Positions 1 to 11,496 of a stretch of 35,698 nucleotides of DNA are shown piece by piece (the first letter of the stretch is position 1; the number at the start of each line of letters is the position of its first letter). The notes below the pieces were generated by a model. It made no database searches and had not been told where the DNA came from. It worked only from the letters and a program-made list of their open reading frames with translations. The translations under genes and the position numbers were made by a program. Location: the NCBI GenBank assembly GCA_943704415.1, contig CALSCO010000369.1, positions 1 to 35,698 of the forward strand. The letters are read 5' to 3'. This stretch comes from Parvularia atlantis (taxonomy: Eukaryota > Opisthokonta > Rotosphaerida).

Positions 1-612
1 TCGAGCACCGTCGTCGACCTTGTTGCCACCTTCCGCTCGTTCAAGATGCTCCCCAAGCTCATCGAGGAACTCCAGCGGTCCACAGCACTCCTCACCGCCT
101 ACTTGGATGTCCTCTTTCAAGCCAAGGATGGGCCTGTACACGTTGCAGACTCCAGCCTGCGAGGGCTCATGGTCAAGTCGGGCATGTTCATCTCATCGTC
201 AAACTCGAGCATTCTGAAGAATCAAAAACTCAAGATCATGTGCCTCCTTGCCTTCGGTGTGCTTATAACTGCGTTTCTGCATGGAGACTTCGAGCCGCAA
301 GACTCGCAAGAGTCCTTTGAGGCCTTCCTGAAGCGAGTCTTTCTGGCTATCGACCCGCACCGCCTCTGGGCCTCTATCGACAGCCTCGGCAACCCGGATC
401 TGAAGATGCCTACGACACCCCTTGAGGACTTCTGCCAGAAGGAGTTCTACCGCGCCGCGACGACAGTCCTGAGCTCACCTGTGGATGGTAGCCCTTTCCT
501 CATCGAGTCTGACGTCGGCAACACAACCAAAAAGAAGGCCAAGTGCGACTTCGTGTTCAACGGAAAGCTTGGTTGGGCCATCAAACTTCTCCGTGACGGC
601 AACGACATCGCG
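1..612 (+). pseudogene. Crinkler/RHS-like protein remnant (partial at left edge)
   Basis: An open frame enters from the left edge and reads as a normal protein up to about position 612. It carries the segment FCQKEFYRAATTVL, then a stretch ending KCDFVFNGKLGWAIKLLRDG. That pattern (E-[FW]-YRA, then a strand with D, then W-A/G-I-E/K-LLRDG) is typical of the nuclease-fold C-terminal part of Crinkler (CRN) and RHS-like proteins, which are scattered, often expanded families in fungi, oomycetes and other protists. Base composition is visibly less GC-rich than the flanking genes, which would fit a mobile or imported family. The recognisable part stops shortly before the stop of the convergent ELMO gene, so the copy looks broken; I treat it as a fossil. 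The family call rests on motif memory and is moderate. Confidence 0.5.
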
Positions 613-720
613 GGCGCGCCGTACAGCCGGCACGACGTCGTTCGTCACGCTTGTGCTGCTGGTGTTGTTGCTCGCAAGCATCGCTCGCACTGGCACGACA
701 AGCTTCGCTCATCACAGGCT

Positions 721-1753
721 TTACAGGGCGAGACGCCTCACAGTCACGCCCGGCTCGCGCCAGTACGCGAGCAGCTCGGCCTTGTACGCGGCAAAGACGT
801 CGTTGAACTGGATGATGGTCACGTCGCTGAACCGCCACGCGTCGCCGAAGCGCGCCATGGCGAACGCAAACAGCGCGTAGTAGACGTCGGCCGTCGGCGC
901 CGCTTCGGCATACCAGAGCCGGTCCATCGCGCCATCGCGCAGCGCAAAAAGCACGGTCTGGGCGATCTGGATGCCCGTGATGGCGAGCGGGAACCAGCGC
1001 GTCGGGTGCTGGCTGACGAGGAGCAGGGCCCGAGCGCGCTCCGGGTGCCGCTCGGCAAAGTCGAGCAGCGCGCGCAGCCCGAGCACGCCCATGCCACGAA
1101 AGTCGGTCGCGGGGTCGTCGCCCTGGAAGCCGATCGTCTGCCAGTGGTCGCCGACGCGCTTCGGAAGCTCGGTCGCCGGCTGCAGCGCGGCCCAGAGTCG
1201 TCGCAGCAGCTGCTCGTGCGCGTCGTTGTCGCGGTCGTACGGCGTCTGTGCCAGCGCCTGCAGCTCGCCCAGCACGGCCTGTGTCCGCGCGATGCGGCGC
1301 AGGCTCGGCAGCAGGTGCCGCTGCAGCACGTCGTCCTTGAGCGGCAGGGCCTTGGCACGGCACACGTTGACGTAGACGTGCTCGGCGACGTCGTCGGGCC
1401 CGTGGTCGGCCGCGGGCGGCTGGGCGAGCGATCGCAGCAGCGCGTGCTCGTCCGCCAAGCAACGTGAGTAGCGCAGCGCGAGGTCGATCTGCTCCACGAG
1501 CGTGTCGCGCGGGCCGTCTTCAGCGTCCTCGTCGCGACACAGCCGCTCGATCTCGCACGGCAGCCCGACGACGTTGCGTAGCACCTTGCGCCCGCCCCGT
1601 CAGTGATCGCGCACCACGCGCGCGCGCACCACGCACCCACTTGACCGCGCGCCACACGGCCACGACGACCACGGGCCAGGCCAGCGCCCAGGCGTGAGCG
1701 CGCGCGCTCAGCCCGATCCACCTTGGCATCGCGTGTACGTCGCGCTTGTCCAT
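721..1753 (-). CDS. ELMO domain-containing protein (Arf/Arl GTPase GAP-like)
   Basis: Two exons, 1753-1637 and 1584-721, joined across a 52-nt intron (donor gtgcgt, CTGAC branch-like motif, acceptor caag); both splice sites are phase 0. The product is 326 aa. Residues about 20-38 are a hydrophobic, Trp-rich N-terminal segment that could anchor the protein in a membrane. The ELMO/CED-12 signature lies at about residues 180-215: HWQTIGFQGDDPATDFRGMG followed by VLGLRALLDFAERHP. It contains the DFRG arginine that acts as the catalytic finger in ELMOD1-3, which are GAPs for Arl2 and Arf proteins. Length matches single-domain ELMODs rather than the large Dock-binding ELMO proteins. The start is the ATG at 1753; I see no better upstream start in frame. 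Convergent with the remnant on its left and divergent from the Pcf11 gene on its right. Confidence 0.9.
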
Positions 1754-2132
1754 TTTTCGTCAGCTGTAGTCCGTACGGTTGCGCCTTGGTGCGCTCGTTG
1801 TGCGCTCGTCGTGCGCTGCGCGTGTGCGGTGCGGTGCGGCGTGTGTGCAGCGTGCGTGCGCGTGAGAGAGACGTGGCGAGAACGCGCGGGCGCGCGCACA
1901 CACGTGTCCCCGCCCCGCGACCGTTCTTTTTTTTTTTTCCCGCTCTTTCTTTCCTGTTGCTTCTCTGCCCTCCCACTGCCGCTCCCCACCCGCTCGCCGC
2001 ACCGCACGGTCGCTGACGCGCGGCGCACCCGCGCACGGCATGAAAAACATTAGGCGCGCGAGTGCCGAGCGGGGGAGGGGAAAACAGCGCACGGCCGCCA
2101 CGTCAGCAGCCGCGTGGCCGGGAGAAGGAGCA
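1754..2132. promoter_or_regulatory. Divergent intergenic region between ELMOD and Pcf11 genes
   Basis: This 379-bp stretch separates two divergent start codons, so it should hold both promoters. It has CG-rich alternating purine-pyrimidine sequence (1800-1915), then a pyrimidine tract with an uninterrupted T run near 1927-1939 and further CT-rich sequence to about 1995. No convincing TATA box or coding segment is seen. Confidence 0.5.
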
Positions 2133-4433
2133 ATGAACGAGGAGCTGGCGAACCTGCGGCTCGAGTACCTGGCGTCGTTGGGCGACCTGCGCGTCAACTC
2201 CAAGCCGCTGATCAACAACATGACGATGATCGCGCAGGTGCCGCCTGCCGTGCGTCTCGTGCGCCCCCGCAGTTGCTCATCGACGCCTGTGCAGGACAAC
2301 GCGCACGCCTTCAACGTGATCATTGACGCCATCGAGACGCGGCTGCGCGCGGTGCGGCGGCCACCTTGCCATCGTTCCGGCTGACGCGTGTGGCGGGCGC
2401 GCAGGCGAGCCCGCGCGAGCTGCTGCCGGTGCTGTACCTCGTCGACTCTATCTGCAAGAACGTGGGCGGGGTGTATCTGGACGCGTTCTCGAGGGTGGCG
2501 TGCGCGTGCGGCCCCGCCCCGTCACGGGCTGCCGTTCTTACACACACGCGCGCGCGCGCCCGCGGCCAGATCATCCTGCGCATCTTCGAGTTTGTCTACC
2601 GCACCGTCGACCCGGCCATGCATCCGCCGCTCACACGCCTGCTCGGGACATGGTGCACGCCCGCCGCGGCCCGGGCCTCTGTGTACGGCGCTGACAGACG
2701 GCCTCCCGCACGCGCACGCGCGCGGCCAGGCGCGGCATCTTCCCCGAGCAGGTCGTGCGCGACATCGAGGCGTTTGTGCGTGACGAGGAGTTACGCAGGA
2801 GACCGGCCACGCCACCGCTGCCCGCGCACGCGCACGTGCCCGTGCCTGTGCCTGCACCCGCGCCCACCCACATGCCCATCGCGGCGATGCGCGGCCCGCC
2901 GCCGCCGCCGTTGGCCGCGCAACACCCGCCTGCGCCCTTTGAGCTGCGCCCGATGCCGCCGCCCCAGCCGTCCCGCCCGCGACGCGAGCGCTACCGCCAG
3001 CCCTCGGCGGTGCTGTAGAAGCAGAGCGTGTGTAGCGGCCGGGCTGACGCGCAGCGCGCCACAGCGCGGGCCGCAGCTGCCCCTGCCCCCGTCGCGCAGC
3101 CGCATGCCGATGCATCCGCCGCCGCCGATGGAGGACGACTACCTGCCCCGCGGGCCGTTCATGGACGACTTTGGCATGCGCGGGCCGCCCGCTGCCATGC
3201 CACTGCCGCAGCTGCACCTGCCACCGCCGCCGCACCCGCTTGGGCCGCTGCCGGCCTCGCTGCCGCCCGTGATCATGGAGCAGCCGCTGCCGCACCTCGC
3301 TGCGCTACATGTGCGTCGTGTTCGTGTCTGCCGTCTCTGCCTGCTGATCGACGCGCGCGCGCCCTCGCCGACCGCCGACGACGACGTTTACAACAACAAG
3401 ATGCCCGCACGACCGCCGATGCCGCTGCACTCTCTGTTTGGAACGGTCCCGTTGAGCGCGCTCGCGCCGACAAACGACGCGTTGAAACTGTGCGGCCGTG
3501 TAGTCACCCCCCGTCGCGGCCCGCGCACGCGGTTCACACGTGCGCCACGCGCAAAGGCGCTACGCCGGCGGCGTCGAGAGCCTGTACGACGCGCTGCCTA
3601 AGGCGTGCAGCAACTGCGGCTTCCGCTTCCCGGACACGCCGCAAGGCACGCTCCTCACCGGCAGCGAGCACGCCCGGTCTCACGCGGCCCACACACATGC
3701 GATTCAGGCCAGGTTGACCTTGAGGAGCACCTCAACTGGCACTTCCGGCGCAACAAGCGCGAGAAGGAGATGACCAAGAAGGCCGTGCACCGTGACTGGT
3801 TCCTGCCCGCGACGGTCTGTGTGATGCGCACAGTGCAGACGCACGCTCACCCACGCGATCGCAGCTATGGCTCACGCCCGGCAGCGCACACCAGCGCAAC
3901 GGCGACGGCGCCGGCAACGTCAACGGCAGCGCGCACGGCGAGGAGCAGGCGGTCAAGGAGGAGCCCAAGCCGCAAGTGGTGCGCGTGCGGGCTCTTTGCA
4001 CGGCTCGACGTGCGCGCTGACGACGCGTCTCACGAGCAGGTGCCGGTCAAGGACGCGAGCGGGCGCGACTCGGAGGGCGTGTGCAGCGTGTGCGGCGAGC
4101 CGATCGAGCGCTTTTTCGACAACGACCTCGAGGCGTGGATGTTCCGCGACGCCGTGCGCATCGGCGACAAGGCACGCTCGCCCGGCTGCAATGGTCGCTG
4201 CTGTCCTGACGCTCGCGCGCGCGTAGGTCTACCACGTCGCGTGCTCGGTCGACGCCGAGCTGCAGCAACAGCAACAGCAGCAGCAGGGGTCGCCGCTCGC
4301 CTCGCCCAAGCGGCCGGCCACGCTTCCCACGGCGATGGTGCGCCCCAGTCGCGCGTGTCTCGCAGCACGACTCATCCGGTGCGCGCGCGCACAGATGGTG
4401 CCCGACATCAAGAAGATTAAGCTCGAGATCTAG
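2133..4433 (+). CDS. PCF11: Pcf11-like pre-mRNA cleavage factor IA subunit
   Basis: Thirteen short exons give 513 aa with consistent phases: 2133-2237, 2295-2351, 2405-2494, 2570-2652, 2730-3009, 3065-3310, 3401-3489, 3557-3645, 3708-3814, 3865-3978, 4040-4171, 4227-4337, 4395-4433. Exons 1-5 encode a CID domain (SKPLINNMTMIAQ, then LLPVLYLVDSICKNVGG, then a segment ending LLGTW), which in Pcf11 binds the phosphorylated RNA polymerase II C-terminal domain. A long Pro/Met-rich linker follows. Two zinc-binding motifs come next: CSNCGFRFPD with HLNWHFRRN, and CSVCGEPIERFF with a downstream YHVAC; both match the Pcf11 fingers that flank the Clp1-binding region. A glutamine run (4264-4287) precedes a short basic C-terminus. 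The 3311-3400 intron is uncertain: its length is a multiple of three and it could be retained. Two introns (3646-3707, 4172-4226) use GC donors. Protein role: cleavage, polyadenylation and termination in the nucleus. Confidence 0.9.
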
Positions 4434-4485
4434 AGAGACACGCGAGACGCGCGCTTGTAAAATGTATCACTTGAGCACAGACATT

Positions 4486-6643
4486 TCACTGCTGCGGCGC
4501 GGGCGCGGTCTCGCCGCCGTCGCCCGGCAGCGTCTCGGCCACGGCAGGCACGTGCACCGTGCCGTGCTCGTACGCGCGGGCCGCGTCGGGCTCGTCTGCG
4601 CGCGGCCGTCAGCAGCCAGCCACAGCCACGGCGCGACCGCGACCGCGTACACTTCATGGTGAACGTGGGCCGCTCGCCGAGCTCGGCCCGCACCTGGTTC
4701 TTGAGGTCCTGCGAAAGCGAGCGTCAGCCGAGCCGCCCACCGACGTACTACTAGAACGCGCACGCACCCACAGGTTGTAGCGGTGCATCCACGCGCCCAG
4801 CAGCGGCACGTGCGACAGGAAGCCCATCACGCGCACGACCATGAACAGCGTCCCGAAGCCGCTGCGGTCGCGCGGCGACGTCGGCAGATTGAGCCGGTCG
4901 CCGAGCTCGTCGCCTGCGCGCGTTCCGCGGGTCAGCGAGCGGGCACAGAGCAAGCCCGCTCACCGATCAGCACGCGCGCCATCTCGCCGAGCGCTTGGTA
5001 GGACTGGTTCGCGGGCGGCTTGTCGGCCATGCACTGCACGGCACGGTACGACAGCGCAATGCTGTTCTCGTCTGGCGGCGCACATCAGACCAGCGCGCGC
5101 GAGTCGCTGCAGGTCGCGCGTGCCGCACCGGGGTCAAACTGGTGCATCACGTACGACTCGAAGAAGGCCTTGGCGCTCGCGTACGACGTCGCAAAGTTGT
5201 TGGCGTCCTCGATGCCCACGAGGTAGCCGATGTAGCGCCACACGAGCAGGTAGTCGGCCTTGTCCTGCGCACGGTCAGTATCTCACGAGCAGGCCTCGCG
5301 ACGCACCTGCTCCGAGAGCGGCAGCTGCATGTACAGCAGGCACGCCATGATGTGGTAACTGAAGCCCATCTGCGCCGCGCGTGAGTCGGGTGGGCGCGGG
5401 CAGGCACGTCGCACCATCGCCATCGTGAGGTCCTCCTGGTTGATCGGAACGCCGAGCTCATTCGCGTCCCAGCGCGGCGACTTGAGCAGCCGCGCGCGCA
5501 CCTTGGCGTGCAGGAAGCGCACTGCCGCACGCGTCAGGACGAGGTGCACGGGTCGCGCGAGAAGAACGCCGCACCGCGCACGGTCGAGCGCCAGCCCTCG
5601 CCCGTGATCGGCCTGAGCCCGTCGGGCGTCTATGCGCGCGAATGGCGTGAGCGCATGCGAGCCAGCGGCGAAGCGTGCGCCACACCATGCAGTCGAGTGC
5701 CATCTGCGCGGTCTCGTACAGGCGGCGGCGCGTGTGCTCCTGGCTGAGGTAGCCCGTGGACATGAACACTGCGCAGCGGCCCGATCAGCGCGGGCAAGCG
5801 GCGCGCACGACGAGAGGACACACCGCGGTTTTGCTTGGCCGGCGCGAAGAACGACGTGATCAGCACGGGCACCTGCGACACGAGCACGCCGATCGGGTAG
5901 CGCGTGTACAGCAGCTGCCCGCGGGCGATCGCACGCCAGTCGACCCAGTCGGGCACGGTCGTGAGCTGCGTGTGTGCGTGCGTGTGTGTGTGTGTGTTCG
6001 GGCGAGTTGACCGGCGCAACGTGCGCGTCGCGTATACCGCGCACACGCACCTGCGCCCACAACGCGTCGTACACAGTGTGCGGGCCCTCGCCGCGATGGT
6101 GCATGAGCAGCTCGAGGCAGTCGTCGCCCAGGCGCGCGTTCATCGCGTCCAGGGCCGCGTCGGCGAGGGGATCGCCGACGGCGCGCAGCGGCTCGAGCTC
6201 GCGCGGGCGCTTGTGCAGCGGCGACCAGACAAACTCGATCCCGAGCTTGCGCACGGCATCGCCCTCGCGCACGTCCGGGTCGAGCTCGTCAACGGGCCAC
6301 GTCTTCCACGCGGCGACGCGAGCCCGCTGCGGCACCGAGCGGAACGGGTGCGCCCACGGCGCCGCTGACGCCGATGCCGACGACGCCGCGCGCGCCGCCG
6401 GTCGCGCCATTGCGGGCTGCGCGGCCGCGGCGGCCTGGGCGGTGCTGGCGGCGAGGGCCGACGACACGGCTGTAGGGGTGCTGTGAGTGGGGATCCCCCG
6501 ACCTCGCGCAGACGGCACAAGGACGCACACGTGCTGCTCGCGCCGCTGCTGCTGCGGCTGCGCGACGTGCGCGGCGGCTGCGGCGCGGCCAGGAGCGACG
6601 GCGACGTCGGCGTCGTCATGGTAGTGGCCGTGACAACAGTCAT
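4486..6643 (-). CDS. mpaB-type ER-bound oxygenase (DUF2236 / latex-clearing-protein fold)
   Basis: Twelve exons join without phase conflict into 516 aa: 6643-6531, 6480-6051, 5965-5824, 5768-5686, 5629-5575, 5521-5415, 5369-5307, 5264-5129, 5071-4964, 4913-4768, 4708-4651, 4595-4486. After a Ser/Thr/Ala-rich N-terminus comes a DUF2236 domain: DWVDWRAIARGQLLYTRYPI, TPDGLRPITGEGWRSTVR joined to VRFLHAKVRARLL, INQEDLTMAM, and DYLLVWRYIGYLVGIED. This is the pattern of fungal mpaB and rubber oxygenase catalytic domains, haem-binding oxygenases with a conserved helical core. A C-terminal conserved helix (GTLFMVVRVMGFLSHVPLL) and a short acidic tail follow. The start may be the ATG at 6643, only 6 nt after the PIG-Z stop, or a later one at 6616 or 6410. 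Substrate unknown. Confidence 0.8.
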
Positions 6644-6649
6644 CACCAG

Positions 6650-8778
6650 TCACCAGTGGGCCGGTTCTCTCACGTCGTGCAACTGGACCTGCCACGTCGC
6701 GGGCTCGAGCGGGCGCGCGAGGTACCCTGCGGCGTGCTCGAGACAGAGATGCGGGCCGATCCCGGCGCGACGGTGCAGGTGCAGCCCGCGCTGTGCGAGC
6801 TGCGATGCGAGCTGCGAGACGCCCGACGACGCCAGGACGAGCGACGCGTCCGGGTTCGCGCGCTGCTGCTGCTCGGTCAGGAACGCGGCCAGGCGGTCGG
6901 GCGACGCGCCCTTGAGGTCGCTCAGCTGCACACGCCCGGCCCGGCCCCAGCAGAGCGGCGCAAGTGTCCCGTTGGCGCGCGGCAGCAGGTGGTCTGGCGG
7001 CATGTACGTGTGCGCAAACACGACGTGCACTGGGCGCGCGTGGCGATGAGCCTGCACTGCCGAGCGACGGCAGCGGGAACGTCACCATCGTGCGGCGCGC
7101 TCGCGCAGAGGTCGCGGTAGATCACGTCCATCGCCGGCGCGACGCCGCCCTGATGCAGTCCGCCGTAGATCGCGCCCGCGCCGAGGTTGAACACAAGCCA
7201 GAGCGGCACAAAGACGCGCAGTGCGCGCCCGTTCGCCCGCAGCGCGCCCGCCACCGCGAGCACGAGCGGGCCGAGCAGCGGCACCAGGAAGCGCGGCTCC
7301 TGATGCGGCACAAGCGAAAGCACCGCCAGCGGCACCACGCAGCACGCCGCCGCAGCTGTGCCCCGGTGTATCAGCAGCGCCACGGCACACGCGAGTGTTT
7401 GCGCACGCACTCTGCGCAACGGTGAATGGCCGCCACACGGGCAGGCGCGGGCTCGCTGCCCAGCGTCGCACGGCCGCGGCGAGGAGCAGCGCGCCAGCGA
7501 CGGCCAGCGGGCCGAAGAGCATCGGCATGTTGACGACGGCGTGCAGCCAGCGCGGGTGCAGCGTGTGTAGGGCGAGGTTGTCCGGGTCGATGTTGTACAG
7601 CAGGTTGTTGAGCGGCGTGAGTGTGAGCGTGCCCTGCCACCGTGCACGCGCCGTCAGCGTCCGATCACCCGTGTGCCCCGGTGCAACGCACCTCTGGCCG
7701 AAGCTGCAGCAAGTCACCCAGCGGCAGCGCGAGCACGTCGATGAGCGCGACGGGGCCGCGCGCGGGCGTCACAAGCCGCAGCGTGCCAAAGTAGAGCGAG
7801 TCGACAGCCGCGAGCACCGCGCCCGAGCCGAGCGTCGCCGCGGCGCCGACGACGATGCTAGTGAGCACGCGCCGGACGGGCGACTTGGCCGGCGCCGTCT
7901 CGGCTACGCGCACGTGCAGCAGGTCAGCGATCACCCAGACGGGCCGCGACAACGCACTTAGCACGTTCCACACGAAGCACACGCCCAGCGGCAGTGCAAA
8001 GACGGCAAAGGTGACGCGCGTGAACAGGCCGAGCGCGACAATCGCGCCCAGCCGCCGGGCGGTCGTCGAGGGCGAGGCGCCGGGCGCGTGCAGCGTGAGC
8101 AGGCACAGCATCACCCACACGCCCTCGAGGCTGTTTGAGAGCGGGCGCACGGCAAACACCCACGCGACGTACGACGTGCTCGCGAGCATCACGGCGAGGC
8201 CGCGGTCGCCCGGCGCGCTCAGCCGCAGCACGCACGTGTCTGGGATGCCGCGCTGATCAGCAGCACGCGCGACCGATCATCACGCATCGCGCACCGACGA
8301 CCAGAGACCACGCAAACGCGCCCAGCCGCGGCAGGCTCAGCAGCGCGAGCGAGGCGTGCGGCGAGGCGTGCAGCCACCCTGCGTCGACGTCAGCATTCGA
8401 GGGGGGGTGATCGTGGTGCACGGCGCACCGGGCGCGAGCACGCGCAGCAGCATCAGCGGCGGCCCTGTGACGAGGTAGCTGACGCCACGATGCGCTCAGC
8501 CGTGTGCGCACGGGACGCGATGCGCGCTACGCACGGCGGCAGCACTGATCGGGCCGACGCCGCGCCGCTCTCAAACTCCCACGGCCTGTCGACGTGCAGC
8601 CCTAGCACGTCCCCTGCACGCCCTCCTCAGCGCTTCTCACACCACCATCGGCTGCGCACGCACCGTACACGACCTCCGGCGCCTGGAAGAACTCGTCCGG
8701 GTGCACGTAGCCGCGCAGGGCGAGCGCCGCGCCGAGCCGCGCGCTGATCGCCGCGAGTAGCGTGACCGCCGGCCACAT
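6650..8778 (-). CDS. PIGZ: GPI mannosyltransferase 4 (PIG-Z / SMP3, GT22 family)
   Basis: A multi-exon gene starting at the ATG at 8778. The first exon carries the GT22 signature GYVHPDEFFQAPEVVYG, whose HPDE acidic pair is catalytic in the family and faces the ER lumen. A later exon gives LHVDRPWEFES, matching the WEF motif of PIG-B and PIG-Z. Hydrophobic multipass segments follow (LAVMLASTSYVAWVFAVRPL, LGAIVALGLFTRVTFAVFAL), then LTPLNNLLYNIDPDNLALHT with HPRWLHAVVNMPML. The diagnostic LSLVPHQEPRFLVPLLGPL lies near the C-terminus, and HVVFAHTYMPPDHLL in the final exon is the SMP3-type ending. Introns are about 50-60 nt with CTGAC or CTGAT branch motifs; all joins I checked are phase-consistent. 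Role: adds the fourth mannose to the GPI anchor precursor in the ER membrane. Confidence 0.88.
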
Positions 8779-8915
8779 CGGCGGCGTGGCTGGCGCGCGT
8801 GGGAATAGTCACGTGCCGTTGCTGGTGCGCTCATTTCGCCGCCTGCGTGCCATTATCGTCGTCGTCGCGTCGCCGTCGCCCTCGTTCGCCTCGTTCGCCG
8901 TCGTCGCCAGCGCAG

Positions 8916-11496
8916 ATGGCCACCGAGGTGCTGCCCGCGATCGAGATCCGCTCGGTGCGGCAGAACCAGAGCGGGATGGAGAACTTTGCGGTGCGTCCGC
9001 GCGCTCAACGAGCCGGCCCGCTCACCCCACCCCGGTACGCGGCGCGCGCGTCGTCAGTCGTACGACGTCTTTGTCGACGGAAAGTTCCACTGCTCGACGC
9101 GGTTCAGCGACTTTGCGGCGCTGTACGACGCGGTGCGCGCCCGTTGTCGTCGGGGAAGACGCGCGCTCACGACGACGACAAACGACGACGAGCAGATGCT
9201 CGACGAGCTGCTCATGTACGACCTGCCCAAGTTCCCGCCCAAGAAGCTCAACCTCAACATCGGCATCCTCAGCCTCAAGGACAACGAGGTCGAGGTGCGC
9301 CGCTTCGAGCTCGAGAAGTTCTTCAAGGCCGGTGCGTGATCCCCGTCGTGTCCTCGTTACACGGGCGTACTCACACGGGCGGCGCAGTGTTCAAGGAGCC
9401 GAAGCTGCTCGACAGCCCCGTGCTCAAGAAGTTCCTCTACGACGTGCGCGCCATGCGCCGCTGTCTTCGTCGATCGAGCTGAACGCGCGCTGGGTCACGC
9501 AGGAGCGCGACAAGTACCTCAACGCGCACAGCAAGGACGTGACGCAGGTCGTGCACTTTGTCGACGGCACAAGCGTCACGCTCAACATCAAGACGAGCGA
9601 GAAGGCGTCGCGGATCAAGCAGGTGCGAACGCGCGCGCACAGCCGCCCCGTGTCCGCGCCGACCACGCGGGCCGTGCGCGCAGCTCGTCGCCGAGAAGGA
9701 GGGCATGAGCGAGGAGAGCTCGCGGCACTTTATGCTCTTCCTGGCGTCTCTCTCGACGGGCGTCGGTGCGGTGGCTGCTCAGACTCATGCGCGCACCCGC
9801 ACGAGCTCACGCCTCGCGTGCGCGCGTCCGCGTTCGCAGAGGCCAAGATGTACAGCGGCGCGTACCCGTACCTTGCGGCGCGCAAGCTGCAGACGGCCGA
9901 CGAAGAGGGTGCGGGCTGCCGCTCGCGCCCCACATAGCCGCCGTGCCTGACCGCGCCGACGCCGCCAGACCCGCACAACCAGACGCCCGAGGTGTACAAG
10001 ATCTACTTCAAGAAGTGGATCTTCTCCCCGTACAACGTCATGCGCGTGATGCAGGACCGCGCTGGCCTGAAGCACCTGTTCAACCACGTGCGCCGGCCGT
10101 GCGCGTGCGTCATTCGTGCTCATGCGGCCGGCGTAGGCGCGCGCCGACATCGCCAACCACATCCTGCGGCCCGAGAAGGCCGTGCGGCAGGAGCTCGAGC
10201 GCATCGAGAAGAACAGCGATTACCGCGGGGTGCGCGCCCTGATTGCGCCCGCTGGTGCCCGCTGACGCCCCGCGCAGTACATGCTCGTCGCCCGCACGAT
10301 TCCCGGCTACTACGCGCACTACTTTGCGCCGTGCACGTGCGACTACCCGCAGCCGGGGAGGTCCGCGCACGCGCGAGCGTAGGCGAGCCTCAGGCTGACG
10401 CGCTGTGCCCGCCGCCCAGCCGGGTCATCTTCAGCGTGAGCACGGACGGCATGGTGCTGTTCTTGCTCAAGGACAACATGACCAACACGATGACCGGCAA
10501 GGTGCGGCCGCTCAGCACGGCCACACAGCCTGACGCGCGCCATGCGCAGGAGGAGATCGTCTCGTTCTCGTTCGAGCGCATCCGGCGCTGGAAGTACGTC
10601 GAGACCGAGGGCATGTTTGGCTGGGAGTACTTCTTCGGGACGAACCAGGAGGGGGGCAGGTGGATCAACCTCAAGACGGAGCAGGCACGCGCGTTCGCAC
10701 GCGTGGTGGACGCGGCGCACTGACGCGGGCACTCCGCGCGCAGTACTTTGACATGAACACGTCCACGCAAGAGTACGTCGACGAGCTCAAGCGGAGGCTC
10801 ACGCTGCCCGACTACTTCTACAAGGAGGAGGTGCATGCGCATCGTATACACCCGCCATTGGCCGTGCGCTCACCCCGGCGTCGACGGCGCCGTGCAGGAC
10901 ATCGCCAAGGAGGAGAAGCGGCTGCAGACCAACCCCTCGGCCGAGCCGCGGCCCCAGTTCACGTCGTCCCAGGCGACGCCGCACCTGTTCCGGCCACCGC
11001 CGTACCTGGCCACGCAGGAGCCCGGTGCGCGCGGATGTTGCGAGTGATCCGCTGCTGACGCTCGCGCCCCTGCCAGCGACGGTCAAGAGCCCCGACGAGA
11101 TCCCGCCGACCTCGCCCGGCGCAGGCTCGTCCACGCCCACCGCCGCCAAGCCCGCGACCATGCCCGGCGTCCCGGCTGCCGCGGCCGTCCAGCGCTCGTC
11201 GTCGTCCGGCGTGAGCGTGCCCGTGCCCGGCCTGCCGGTGCGCACACGCTGCACGCGCGCCGTCGGCCCGCTCCGCTCACAATGCGCGCGCATGCGCAGA
11301 GCCGCGGCAGCGCCATGAACTTCAACTTCAAGGTGTCGGACACGATGAGCAAGGTGCGCACGCCCGCGCTGTCCGCCCACGCGCCCGCTTACGCCAAGCG
11401 CGCGCGTGCTCGCAGCTGTCCAACAACCTGCTCGGCCGGCAGCAGAACACCGAGAACGCGGCGTTTGCTGGCGGTATCGGCGACAGCGACCTGTGA
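8916..11496 (+). CDS. SNX17/SNX27-like sorting nexin (PX plus FERM-like)
   Basis: The start ATG at 8916 follows a short leader, and more than ten small exons follow. Exons 2-4 encode a PX domain: YDVFVDGKFHCSTRFSDF has the arginine-containing CSTRFSDF site that binds PtdIns3P, followed by YDLPKFPPKKL (the proline loop) and EVRRFELEKFFKAVF. A FERM-like module comes next: a ubiquitin-like F1 (VVHFVDGTSVTLNIKTSEKA), a helical F2 (YKIYFKKWIFSPYNVMRVMQ) and a PTB-like F3 (SFSFERIRRWKYVETEG, WINLKTEQ joined to YFDMNTSTQEYVDEL). No PDZ domain is seen, so SNX17/SNX31 is a closer model than SNX27. A Pro/Ser/Thr-rich tail ends at the TGA at 11494-11496. The 10685-10743 intron uses a GC donor. Expected role: endosomal recycling of NPxY cargo. 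An alternative 3' exon may exist (see findings). Confidence 0.87.

Noticed and set aside
5283-7088. A 601-residue minus-strand open frame spanning PIG-Z and mpaB exons
   Set aside because: It runs through introns of both genes and only parts match real exons; the spliced models explain the sequence with consistent phases.
6650-8778. Second GPI pathway member PIG-B instead of PIG-Z
   Set aside because: The PHQEPRFL motif and the HTYMPPDHLL ending fit PIG-Z/SMP3 better than PIG-B.
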